This document shows, in pieces, positions 9,696 to 18,558 of a DNA stretch of 51,224 nt. The translations under genes were made by a program, and so were the position numbers. The notes below the pieces were generated by a model. It made no database searches. It had not been told where the DNA came from and worked only from the letters and a program-made list of their open reading frames with translations. Origin of the DNA: an uncultured Bacilli bacterium (GTDB lineage Bacteria > Bacillota_I > Bacilli_A > RFN20 > CAG-449); assembly GCA_947626895.1 (NCBI GenBank), contig CANQTY010000005.1, positions 1-51,224 on the forward strand, in the 5' to 3' direction. Numbering within the stretch: position 1 is the first letter of the stretch; the number at the start of each line of letters is the position of its first letter.

Positions 9696-10568
9696 TTGGA
9701 GAATAAAACTGCCATATTTATAGACGCAGAAAATATCACAGCATTCGAGGCTTATCCTCTTATTTTTAAAAACCTAATTTCCAAAGGGTATATCCCTTGT
9801 ATCCGCAAAATGGTAATATCTCAAATCACAGATGAATTTAAAGATTTAACTTCCATTGTTAAACAAAATTATTTTGATCTTGTGTTATCGTATAAGCCTA
9901 TCGAATCAAAAAAAGAAAAGAATAAAAATAATGCTGATTTTCGCTTATATATTGAAGTATGTAAAGTGCTATTTAGTAAAGAATATCAAGATATCAATAC
10001 ATTTGTGATAGGCTCTTCAGATGAAGGATTTACAGAATTAATCATCTTATTAAAGAAAATGGGTAAAAAAGTCTTAGGCATTGGAAATCGCGGAAAAGGA
10101 AGACCTCTTACCTCTACCCAATTTAAACAATTATTTGATGAATTTTATTTTGTTGAAGATATCCTTGAAGCAGAAAAGAAAAAGCAGGAAGAAGCTCTTT
10201 TAGAGGCTAAAAAGAAAGCTGAACAAAAAGCTAATAAAAAAGAAAAGAAAAGAGCTAAAAAGACAAAAACGGTTATAAATAATACTCCAAAAGTAAATAA
10301 TAATGAACCGAAAAAAGAAGTCATCATAGACATTAAACCGATAGAAAAAAATGAAGAGTATTATAAAACCTTAAATAACGCTTTACTTGAATCTGCAAAG
10401 CAAAAGACTAGATTTGAATTTTCAGAATTAAAAAACTATGTGATGAAACGTTATAATCTTCCCTTAACAAAAGGAGATCTTGAAACATTAAATATCGTCA
10501 TTACTCAAGATAATGGAAAAGATTTTGTTAAACTTACCATAGAAAATCCTGAACCAAATCAAAATTAA
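9696..10568 (+). CDS. NYN (LabA/DUF88-like) domain protein with Lys-rich linker and C-terminal winged-HTH/LOTUS-like domain
   Basis: TTG start with GGAGGTG SD; FIDAENI and FVIGSSDEGFTELIILLKKMGKKVLGIG motifs of NYN/PIN-like nucleases; KKKAEQKANKKEKKRAKK linker. Confidence 0.8.
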   Translation: MENKTAIFIDAENITAFEAYPLIFKNLISKGYIPCIRKMVISQITDEFKDLTSIVKQNYFDLVLSYKPIESKKEKNKNNADFRLYIEVCKVLFSKEYQDINTFVIGSSDEGFTELIILLKKMGKKVLGIGNRGKGRPLTSTQFKQLFDEFYFVEDILEAEKKKQEEALLEAKKKAEQKANKKEKKRAKKTKTVINNTPKVNNNEPKKEVIIDIKPIEKNEEYYKTLNNALLESAKQKTRFEFSELKNYVMKRYNLPLTKGDLETLNIVITQDNGKDFVKLTIENPEPNQN

Positions 10569-10587
10569 AAAATTTTACCTTAATACT

Positions 10588-10611
10588 AGGACGGAAATCC
10601 GTCCTTTTTTT
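10588..10611 (+). terminator. Rho-independent terminator
   Basis: AGGACGGAAATCCGTCCT hairpin followed by T-tract. Confidence 0.9.
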
Positions 10612-10638
10612 GAGAAAAAAAGCACTTTTCAGTGCTTT
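10608..10638 (-). terminator. Rho-independent terminator
   Basis: AAAGCACT-TTTC-AGTGCTTT hairpin followed by T-tract on minus strand. Confidence 0.85.
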
Positions 10639-11071
10639 AGGATTTTACTTCTTCTGTTTTTGTAGTAACTTCACTTACCACAGGAGTTTCTTCATCTTTA
10701 ATAAGCTTCATAGGCTTCTTTGCTTGGCGTTTACGTTTTGCCTTGATATCTGCGCGTTTAGAAAAGGCAAAGAAAACAATAGCAAAGTAAATTATGGCAA
10801 TTAAAATCAGCATGAGTCCTAAATTAGCATAGCTAGAACCAAAACCTAACCAAGCGATGAACTCCCCTTGAGATTGATATAAAGGATAAAGAACGTGATT
10901 ATTAAAATTACCATCCATATTCATAATTAAAATACCAAGGGTAGAGAAGGTTAAACCTCCAAGTAAAATAATTCCCCCGATGGAATACCAGATGATTTCC
11001 GCTATCTTCCAGTTCAGTTCTTTTCTTTCTTCTAAAGATCTTTTTTTCTTTTTATTCTTTTCCTTTTGCAT
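10637..11071 (-). CDS. Hypothetical membrane protein
   Basis: 144 aa; two TM segments with basic termini. Confidence 0.6.
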   Translation of the reverse strand: MQKEKNKKKKRSLEERKELNWKIAEIIWYSIGGIILLGGLTFSTLGILIMNMDGNFNNHVLYPLYQSQGEFIAWLGFGSSYANLGLMLILIAIIYFAIVFFAFSKRADIKAKRKRQAKKPMKLIKDEETPVVSEVTTKTEEVKS

Positions 11072-11082
11072 AACTATCCCCT

Positions 11083-12021
11083 TTATTGAGAATCTTTATT
11101 ATCCTTTTTTTCTTCAGTAGTTTCTTGGTTTTCTACTTTTTCTTCTTGATTTTCTACTTTAGTTTCTTGCTTACTTTGATTTTGTGCATTGAGCATTTCT
11201 TGTTCAAAGTCAGCAAGTTCTTGCCATAATTCAACATAGTCTTTCTTCCAATCTAATTCTGCTACTTGGCAATATTGTGTCCATTTGTTATGTAAGTTAT
11301 CAATATAAGAACGGATGGTTCTTCCTTCTTCTGGCTTTTTATTTCCAGAGATTAAATCGATAACTTCTAAACTTAATTCAACATTCTTTTTGAATTTTTC
11401 GTCTTCAACTTTTGAATGTTCTCTAACAAATTGAATAAAGCTTAAAACTTTTCTTAATTCATTGACAACAAATGTAGATTGAGGATTTTCTTTTCCTTGA
11501 TTTTCATTCATAGTACGGTTGAATTCTTCAAATAAACGTCTAACAGCGTCGGTTAAAACGAGTAATGTAATACTACGATAGAAAACTTCATCTTTTGTGA
11601 TTAATTGTTCGACTTGTTCTTCATGAGTGCCTTGTTGCTTATTGAAATTCATGAAACCACGAACGATATCGTTTAAGGTTTCTCTCAAACCTACGACATA
11701 ATCAAATACCTGATTTGCAAAAGCAGAATCGACGATTAATTTTTCTCCATCAATGTGGCAAACTCTAGCATCATCGCTATAAACTAATTCGACAAAATCA
11801 TTTAAATTCTTACGGATTTTATCTCCAATTTCATTATCCTTTTGTTGGTCTAAAAAATGAGATAATGGAGAATTGGGTTCTAATCCATGAAGCAATGATT
11901 GCTTTCTTTGAAGATAGATATTTTTGTCATAGTTGTCTTTTGGGATTCCATATTCAAGAGTATCACGGATGATAACTGCGACTTGATAAATTCCCATTAA
12001 ATATCTTGTTTCTTGATTCAT
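11083..12021 (-). CDS. Hypothetical protein with charged C-terminal tail
   Basis: 312 aa; soluble, helical; KVENQE repeats in tail. Confidence 0.6.
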   Translation of the reverse strand: MNQETRYLMGIYQVAVIIRDTLEYGIPKDNYDKNIYLQRKQSLLHGLEPNSPLSHFLDQQKDNEIGDKIRKNLNDFVELVYSDDARVCHIDGEKLIVDSAFANQVFDYVVGLRETLNDIVRGFMNFNKQQGTHEEQVEQLITKDEVFYRSITLLVLTDAVRRLFEEFNRTMNENQGKENPQSTFVVNELRKVLSFIQFVREHSKVEDEKFKKNVELSLEVIDLISGNKKPEEGRTIRSYIDNLHNKWTQYCQVAELDWKKDYVELWQELADFEQEMLNAQNQSKQETKVENQEEKVENQETTEEKKDNKDSQ

Positions 12022-12875
12022 TTTTGATCTCCTTTTTTTGGGAAGATTTTATCTTCCAAATCACTTACTGCTTTGATAGTTGCCTTAGCGTTTTCTTTTA
12101 CTTCTTTTGGGGCATTTTCCATACAGTACGATTGGTCAAATGCTGCGAAAAGTGGTAAGTCATTCCCCGAGTCTCCCACGACGGCAGTTTCGGTTTCTTC
12201 TAATTTTAGCATAGTAAGAAGTTTTTTTAAAGCATTAGCTTTATTTACATCTTTTTTCATAAACTCGATGGAATTACTAGACCATAAGACTTCATAAGAA
12301 TCCCCAAGAGTCTTAGTGTATTCCTCGGTTTGAGCACGGGCTCTTTCATGAGCTTTTTTTGTAAATCCATAGCAGGGCATAACTTTATAAAAGTGACAAT
12401 CTTCATCGTTTAAGTATTTTTCTAATTGCTTATCACCAATGACGTATCGTTCACTATATTGAAATTGCATCTTCATGATTAACGTAGCGATGAATCTAAA
12501 AATGGGGTTTATTTTTCTCATGGTAATAATTAAAGGTTGTGTATTTGTCATAAATAACCAAATCTTTAATTTCTTATCTTTTTTTGTTGTTTCGTATAAA
12601 TTACGAACTTCTTCTTTAGATAAATAATGTTCTTCGACGACTTCCCCATCTTGATAAAGTACTGCGCCGTTGCAGGCAATCATAGATACAGGATGATTTA
12701 ATTTTTTTTCGATTTTTTTAGCGATTGGATAATTTCTTCCCGAGACTAAAATCAGTTTCCTTCCACTATTTAAGAATCGAATAAGAAACTTTCGATTTTT
12801 AGAAGTTAATATACGGAAAACTCTTTTAGGATAAAATAGAGTTCCGTCTAAATCTGTCGCTAATGTTTGAATCAT
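12018..12875 (-). CDS. Cof-type HAD-superfamily phosphatase
   Basis: TDLDGTLF, VSGRNY, VGDSGNDLPLF motifs. Confidence 0.88.
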   Translation of the reverse strand: MIQTLATDLDGTLFYPKRVFRILTSKNRKFLIRFLNSGRKLILVSGRNYPIAKKIEKKLNHPVSMIACNGAVLYQDGEVVEEHYLSKEEVRNLYETTKKDKKLKIWLFMTNTQPLIITMRKINPIFRFIATLIMKMQFQYSERYVIGDKQLEKYLNDEDCHFYKVMPCYGFTKKAHERARAQTEEYTKTLGDSYEVLWSSNSIEFMKKDVNKANALKKLLTMLKLEETETAVVGDSGNDLPLFAAFDQSYCMENAPKEVKENAKATIKAVSDLEDKIFPKKGDQK

Positions 12876-12975
12876 TTAATTCACCCAAAAAGACTATAGC
12901 ACAAATAACTATTAAAATTCTATGAAATGAGTCTTCAAATAAAAAATAATCTTCATTTTGCCTTCACTTTGTCTA

Positions 12976-13941
12976 TTATTCTTTGATAAAGTCCTTAAAA
13001 TAACGGGCAATAATTCTTCTTTTAATGAGCAATAGTTGAGAAGTTGCTAAAGTAAAATAATATTGATTTTCATTTATTTCTTCGTTTTTTAATAAAGTAT
13101 GTGTTTCATAAAATAAGGATTTTAAATCTTCTTGAACGAATTTTGGATATAAACTTGCAATAATAAATCCTTTATCTTTATTAAAAAATCCTAAAACCAA
13201 AGGAATGTTTTCTTCTTTGTTATCTATGGTTGTACCCTTTTCATCACTTTCAAAGCTTTGAATATGCATTACTATTCCTTCTTTTTTAGCAAAATCTAAG
13301 GCATCTTTAGATATCACACTTGCACCACTTAAAAGTAATATTTCTAGTTCTTTATAAGATAGATGTTGGTAAGGTTTGATTCTTTTTAAAGGAGTTTGCA
13401 AAAATGGGTAAACTCCTTTTACATCTTTATAAAGATAAACATCTTGATCAAATGCTTTTCCATAAATTAAAGCACTTAAATCTGAATTTCCTCTTCCTAA
13501 GGTGATAACTTCTTGTTTTTCTGTACGAGCAATAAAACCTGGAACAATCACAACATCATAAATTTTAAAAGCTTCTTTTATGGCGCTTACATCATAAGAA
13601 ATAACTTTTCCGTTTCCATACTCTTCATTAGCTAAAATGCCGTTTTCTAGATAAGAAAGCGCAATTGCATTTATTTTTTGTTCTTTTAAAAATGCACAAA
13701 ATGTTAAAGAAGAAATGATTTCTCCAGAAGCTAATAAACGATCTTTTTCCTTTAATGAAATCATTTCATTTCCAAGTAAAGAAAGTGTATCTGTACTATA
13801 TGGGAAACCACTTCTTCCCATCGCTGAAACTATGCATAATTTTTTAATGTTTTTATCTTTATTCAAAATTTCTAGAACTAGATTCATTTGTTTTCTAGTT
13901 GCTAAAGCTAAACCACCAAATTTATAGATTTTTAAATTCAA
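12976..13941 (-). CDS. Aspartokinase (amino-acid kinase family)
   Basis: KIYKFGGLALA N-terminus, TLGRGNSDLSAL, VYLYKDVKGVY, SGASVISKDALDFA; TTG start. Confidence 0.85.
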   Translation of the reverse strand: MNLKIYKFGGLALATRKQMNLVLEILNKDKNIKKLCIVSAMGRSGFPYSTDTLSLLGNEMISLKEKDRLLASGEIISSLTFCAFLKEQKINAIALSYLENGILANEEYGNGKVISYDVSAIKEAFKIYDVVIVPGFIARTEKQEVITLGRGNSDLSALIYGKAFDQDVYLYKDVKGVYPFLQTPLKRIKPYQHLSYKELEILLLSGASVISKDALDFAKKEGIVMHIQSFESDEKGTTIDNKEENIPLVLGFFNKDKGFIIASLYPKFVQEDLKSLFYETHTLLKNEEINENQYYFTLATSQLLLIKRRIIARYFKDFIKE

Positions 13942-13981
13942 AAGAAGTCACCTAAATCAACATATGACTTCTTTTTCTTTT

Positions 13982-15226
13982 TTAGAAGAAAGAAAGTTTC
14001 ATTTCACTTGCTTCATCAATACTTACAAAATCGCTTAATGAAGAATCAACATAGCAATGAATTCCATCTTCATCATCCATATAAATTGTTTTTACATTAA
14101 ATAAATTTGATAGAGTTTTACCCTCCTCGATAGAACACATCATTAAAGCTGTAGATAATGCATCACAACTAGCGCCATCTAGGTTAGAATTACTAAAAAC
14201 ACTCACTGAGCGATGATAAGATTGGTTTTGTAAATTATTTCCCACATTTACGCCCGTTGGGTATCCTGTCATGGGATTAATAATATGATGATATCGAATC
14301 CCATCACTTGTTAAATAATAGTTTTGATAATCTCCAGAAGTAGAAAAAGAAAATTTTCCTTGATAAGCAAAATGTAAAAATTCATCTTCCTTTTGTCTTA
14401 AAGGATATAAAGGATTGCAAATGGATATATTCCAAGTATCAAAATAAGAATCACCATAAGAAGTTAAAGAAGATTGTCCTAAAGAAAATAAAGAATGTTC
14501 ATCATCCATTATTTCACTTAGAATATCATTTACTCTACCTTTTGCAATTCCTCCAAAAGTGATACTGATAGTTTTATTTTCAATCTGACTAAATTTAACG
14601 CTTTTATTGATATCATCAAAAGTAAATATTTCTTTTATTTCCTCAATAGAGGGAGTATTATTTAATGCTTTATTAATTTCTTCTTCACTAGGGGTAATAT
14701 CTATTGTTCTTCCTTTATATTGACTAATATAAGAATCCCATAAAGAAGATAATTCACCAATACAAAAATTAAATTTACCTTCTGTTTTCAGCGTTAAATC
14801 ATAAGCAATTTTTAATAAATCATATGTTTCTTTTTCTAATGAGATAAATTCTTCATCCCCATAATGATTATTTAAATATGCGACATTATGCAATAAAGAA
14901 CCATCTGCTTTTTTAAAATAGGTATGTCGATCAAAACACATCGATAAATAGACGATTTCTTTTTTACATTCATTGAGTTTTGTTTCTAAGGAAGTCTTAT
15001 AACTTTCATGAAGATAGTTATAAGAAATAATTTCTGCTTGATCAAAAGCAAAATAAATGGGTAATTCCTTTTCATTACCATTTTCATCTATTTGAAAAGG
15101 AGTATATTCATTAAAAAAAACATTCATTGGTGTCATAAGGACATTTGTCCATGACATTTCTTTATCTTCAATATTGCATGAAGTTAATAAAGCTAGACAA
15201 AGAAAACCTAATAAATGCTTTTTCAT
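13982..15226 (-). CDS. apbE: ApbE-like FAD:protein FMN transferase, lipoprotein
   Basis: LLTSC lipobox; SITFGGIAKGRVND, SFSTSGDYQNYY, HHIINPMTGYPTG, DALSTALM motifs. Confidence 0.9.
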   Translation of the reverse strand: MKKHLLGFLCLALLTSCNIEDKEMSWTNVLMTPMNVFFNEYTPFQIDENGNEKELPIYFAFDQAEIISYNYLHESYKTSLETKLNECKKEIVYLSMCFDRHTYFKKADGSLLHNVAYLNNHYGDEEFISLEKETYDLLKIAYDLTLKTEGKFNFCIGELSSLWDSYISQYKGRTIDITPSEEEINKALNNTPSIEEIKEIFTFDDINKSVKFSQIENKTISITFGGIAKGRVNDILSEIMDDEHSLFSLGQSSLTSYGDSYFDTWNISICNPLYPLRQKEDEFLHFAYQGKFSFSTSGDYQNYYLTSDGIRYHHIINPMTGYPTGVNVGNNLQNQSYHRSVSVFSNSNLDGASCDALSTALMMCSIEEGKTLSNLFNVKTIYMDDEDGIHCYVDSSLSDFVSIDEASEMKLSFF

Positions 15227-15291
15227 AACGCCCTCCTAGAAAATCATTATACACGATTTTTAGGAAATGTGGGCTTTATTTAACTTTTTGA

Positions 15292-15828
15292 TTATTTTTT
15301 TACTTGGATAACGCCATATCCTCCATCATTACGTTTATAAAGAACACTAATTAAATCGTCCTCGGCATCATGATAGATGTAAAAACTATGTCCAAGAGCT
15401 TCCATCTTTGTAATCGCTACTTCCATTTCAATTGGTTCTAATTCAATTTCTTTTACACGAACGATTTGATCATTATCAGCAGTTTCTTCTCCTTCAAATT
15501 GATCAAAAGCAATCGAACTAGAAAGATTTACATGATGTCTTCTACTGATTTTAGTTTTTAATTTACGCATTTGACCTTCAAGTTTATCAATTGCAAGATC
15601 TAACGCCTCATAAAAATCACTCGCGGATACTTCAACACGGAAATCCATCATTTTTGTAAAAATCGTGATTTCTACTTTTTGCATTTCGCGATAGGTTTTA
15701 ACTAATACTTTTGCAGTTACACTTTCATCAATAATGAAGTATTTATCCATCTTGGATAGCTTAGTCTCAGTCGCTTTTTTCATCGCTTGAGTAATGGTAA
15801 CATTTTTTCCTGTAATTTGAAATTTCAT
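15292..15828 (-). CDS. hpf: Ribosome hibernation promoting factor, long form
   Basis: MKFQITGKNVTIT; DFYEALDLAIDKLEGQMRKLKTK; C-terminal dimerisation domain FYIYHDAEDDLISVLYKRNDGGYGVI. Confidence 0.93.
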   Translation of the reverse strand: MKFQITGKNVTITQAMKKATETKLSKMDKYFIIDESVTAKVLVKTYREMQKVEITIFTKMMDFRVEVSASDFYEALDLAIDKLEGQMRKLKTKISRRHHVNLSSSIAFDQFEGEETADNDQIVRVKEIELEPIEMEVAITKMEALGHSFYIYHDAEDDLISVLYKRNDGGYGVIQVKK

Positions 15829-15882
15829 AAGTTTTGTCTCCTTTCAATGATTCTTATGTGTAAGAATATTTCTTACACATTT

Positions 15883-15911
15883 ATTATAATTTATTTTCTT
15901 TATTTTGAGAA
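15883..15911 (-). promoter_or_regulatory. Putative hpf promoter
   Basis: Minus-strand TTCTCA-17 bp-TATAAT upstream of hpf. Confidence 0.5.
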
Positions 15912-16012
15912 GTAGGTGCTTTTATTAAATTTATCAAATCTCCCTAACTTTACGCATTTTTTATTGCATTATTTTTTTTGATTTACTATAGTTTAAACAA
16001 GGAGAAAAATTT

Positions 16013-16450
16013 ATGGCTGATTATGTAAATATGGGCGCAAATGTGGTTGCGATGGAAAAAGACCATCATAAATATGCGATGACTTGTGCCTGGTGTATGC
16101 AATGTGATTATGAAGAACTCTTACTTTTAATTGGTGGCCAATCAATTACAGGTCATCATCTTTCTGTCGGGGATATTATTGGTGTTTCTGCATTAAGCAA
16201 AGCTCAAGGGGATATTGCTAATCATTTTGGAGATCAACATTCTGATATAGTCGATAAGTTTGTTGGTCAAACTTATCATCAAGAAGGAAGTGCTCTTTTA
16301 ATTGATGGAGCAAAAGTAAATATGGTATGTGAAGTAAAAGATATTACTCATGTAAAGGAAAATGATGAAGATTTCTTAGTCCATGTAAAAATCTTATCTT
16401 CCAAAGTAGATGATAAAGTCGACTTCTTATCTAGAAGTGACATGCGTTAA
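16013..16450 (+). CDS. Flavin reductase-like domain protein (FMN-binding split barrel)
   Basis: AMTCAWCMQCDYEELLLLIGGQSITGHHL...GVSALSKAQGDIANHFG resembles flavin reductase-like proteins. Confidence 0.65.
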   Translation: MADYVNMGANVVAMEKDHHKYAMTCAWCMQCDYEELLLLIGGQSITGHHLSVGDIIGVSALSKAQGDIANHFGDQHSDIVDKFVGQTYHQEGSALLIDGAKVNMVCEVKDITHVKENDEDFLVHVKILSSKVDDKVDFLSRSDMR

Positions 16451-16465
16451 AAACTAAATCAAAAA

Positions 16466-16505
16466 GAAAAAGCTACTATGTATTTTATGAACGTAATAGC
16501 TTTTT
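16466..16505. terminator. Bidirectional terminator between convergent genes
   Basis: AAAAGCTA/TAGCTTTT inverted repeat flanked by A and T tracts. Confidence 0.6.
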
Positions 16506-16515
16506 ATATGCCTTT

Positions 16516-17661
16516 TTAATTTACTAATTCAAATTGATATTCGTAATGATAGCTTGTAGGGAACATATGTACTTCTTCATCGAGAATCGTCTCTTTTAAA
16601 TTCAATATCCCATCAATAGAATGACCAGATAATCCCGTATAATAAAAGCTTAATTCATGGCTTTTTTGATATATTTTGATTGAATTTGGAAGAACATCTT
16701 TACCATAAGAATAATAATATGCATCCGTTGAATTATTCTCTTTTAAATCAGTAAAACTGCCACTTCCTAAATCTAGATTTCCAAAAACTGAGCCATCATC
16801 TAAAAATGTAATGGTTTTGCCTTTATTATTTTCATTCATTTCTTGAACATAAGTAGAATATTTACCACCTTGATCTTCTTTACTAGTAAGTTCACCATAG
16901 GCATTATAAACTTTGATATTTTTAAAAAGGTAAGTTTTTCCTTTGACATCATCATAAAATTGAGAAGGTACTGCAAAGGATGTTTTTCCAATTTGACTCA
17001 ATATCATCGTTTGAGTTATAGGTAAATAAGAATCGATAATTGTTTCCGTTTTAACATAAGAAACCATTTTATTTTCATCAAATTGAATGGTGACATTATA
17101 ATCTTTTGTATTTTGTCCATTAAAATAATCCTTTAAATTTAAGACAAGATTTTCCGCGATATATTGATTATTTATTGCATCAAAAGTAAAAGAATTAAAT
17201 AAATTAGAGATAGGATTAAAAAGATATTCTTTGATATAGTTTTGATATTTTTTCACAATTGTATTAAGCTCTAGACTATCATTTTCATGATTATCTTTGA
17301 TCCATCTTTTCTCATCCGTGGAGCTAAATGTGATATATTCTTGATTGATTTTAGTATAAATGGAACTAACCTCATTTGCACTTCCAGGAATATCTAAAGG
17401 TTCTCTATAAAAATGTTCATAAAGTTTTTCTTTATTTTCTAGTTTTACATCTACAGAACGAGTTATAAGATTATGTTCTTCATATTTTTGCTCCACGAAA
17501 AAGGAAAAGTTACTACCATCATAGTTTTTTAATGTATCTTTCCAATCGGAATCATTCATTGGATTAAGTTCAATTAAAAATTTCTGTTTTTCACAAGATA
17601 TACATCCTATGGATAACATGAATAAGGAAGTAATTAAAATGGATTTTTCAATTTTTTTCAT
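16516..17661 (-). CDS. Putative lipoprotein, unknown function
   Basis: Signal peptide MKKIEKSILITSLFMLSIGCISC; C-terminal part paralogous to 17770-18384. Confidence 0.75.
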   Translation of the reverse strand: MKKIEKSILITSLFMLSIGCISCEKQKFLIELNPMNDSDWKDTLKNYDGSNFSFFVEQKYEEHNLITRSVDVKLENKEKLYEHFYREPLDIPGSANEVSSIYTKINQEYITFSSTDEKRWIKDNHENDSLELNTIVKKYQNYIKEYLFNPISNLFNSFTFDAINNQYIAENLVLNLKDYFNGQNTKDYNVTIQFDENKMVSYVKTETIIDSYLPITQTMILSQIGKTSFAVPSQFYDDVKGKTYLFKNIKVYNAYGELTSKEDQGGKYSTYVQEMNENNKGKTITFLDDGSVFGNLDLGSGSFTDLKENNSTDAYYYSYGKDVLPNSIKIYQKSHELSFYYTGLSGHSIDGILNLKETILDEEVHMFPTSYHYEYQFELVN

Positions 17662-17769
17662 ACCGTTTTTCTCTTTTCTAACTAGAAATAGACTTTTTTA
17701 TTTGTAAAATAAAGTAAAAGTTACATTTTTTTAATTGGTCAAATTAACTTTTTCTATACGTTTTTAATA

Positions 17770-18384
17770 TTAATCAACAATAACTTGGCTAGTAAAATCT
17801 ATAAAATATGAAGATGGTTCGTCTGTTTCCTCGAGTGGAATATTTATTAAAAGAACTAATACTCCTTCAAGTGAGTCACCTTTCATACTATACTGTTCAT
17901 TCTTTTTTCCTTCATTATCTTCCATAAATACTTCAACACTATTTTTCTTTAAGGATGTATCACAAGTATAATAAAAAACACCATCTGAATCTGGATCCGT
18001 TGCTAAACTATCAAAAGTTCCTGCCCCTAAATCACACGTTCCTAATACTTTTCCATCATTTGTAAATTCAATGTAGCATCCTTCATTTGCTAAATTTAGT
18101 ACTTCCATCATCCCAAACATGTCAGTAGATATTTCAGGAGCGCTTGTAACCGCGGTTCCATCTTCATCAACGATTTTTAAATCATTAAATACATACTTTT
18201 TTCCTGTTACATCGTCAACTATTACTTCAGGAGTAGTTGGTTCTTCACTTGATGATGGCTTACTTTCTACACTCTCAGGTGTTAAACTATTTTGACTAGA
18301 TAAGTTTTCTTGATTACAAGAAACAAAACCTATTGATAACATAAATAATGAGGTAAGAAGACATACTTTTTTAAGTTTTTTCAT
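17770..18384 (-). CDS. Putative lipoprotein, unknown function (short paralogue)
   Basis: Signal peptide MKKLKKVCLLTSLFMLSIGFVSC followed by Ser/Pro/Glu linker; shared GKxYxFxxxKI...DGxVxGxxDLGxGxF motif. Confidence 0.75.
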   Translation of the reverse strand: MKKLKKVCLLTSLFMLSIGFVSCNQENLSSQNSLTPESVESKPSSSEEPTTPEVIVDDVTGKKYVFNDLKIVDEDGTAVTSAPEISTDMFGMMEVLNLANEGCYIEFTNDGKVLGTCDLGAGTFDSLATDPDSDGVFYYTCDTSLKKNSVEVFMEDNEGKKNEQYSMKGDSLEGVLVLLINIPLEETDEPSSYFIDFTSQVIVD

Positions 18385-18496
18385 AAAGTTCCTCCTTTAT
18401 TAGTGTTGCCACTTATTAATTTTATGTTAACATTTTATGCTTTCTTTCGTCAAGAAAGGGTATTTGCATCAGCGGTAAATAAATATACCTACAAAA

Positions 18497-18538
18497 TAAA
18501 AAAACTTCATTTTTTAAAATAAGAATATGAAGTTTTTT
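18497..18538 (-). terminator. Terminator of metK-decarboxylase-agmatinase operon
   Basis: AAAAAACTTCAT/ATGAAGTTTTTT inverted repeat. Confidence 0.6.
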
Positions 18539-18558
18539 AATACGTTTTAATGGTTTAC

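Noticed and set aside
10145-10333. Minus-strand ORF (62 aa)
   Set aside because: Antisense shadow of the Lys-rich linker of the NYN protein; low-complexity Phe/Ser translation
11083-11190. KVENQE repeat at the C-terminus of the 312-aa hypothetical protein
   Set aside because: Short low-complexity charged tail; not enough copies to be meaningful
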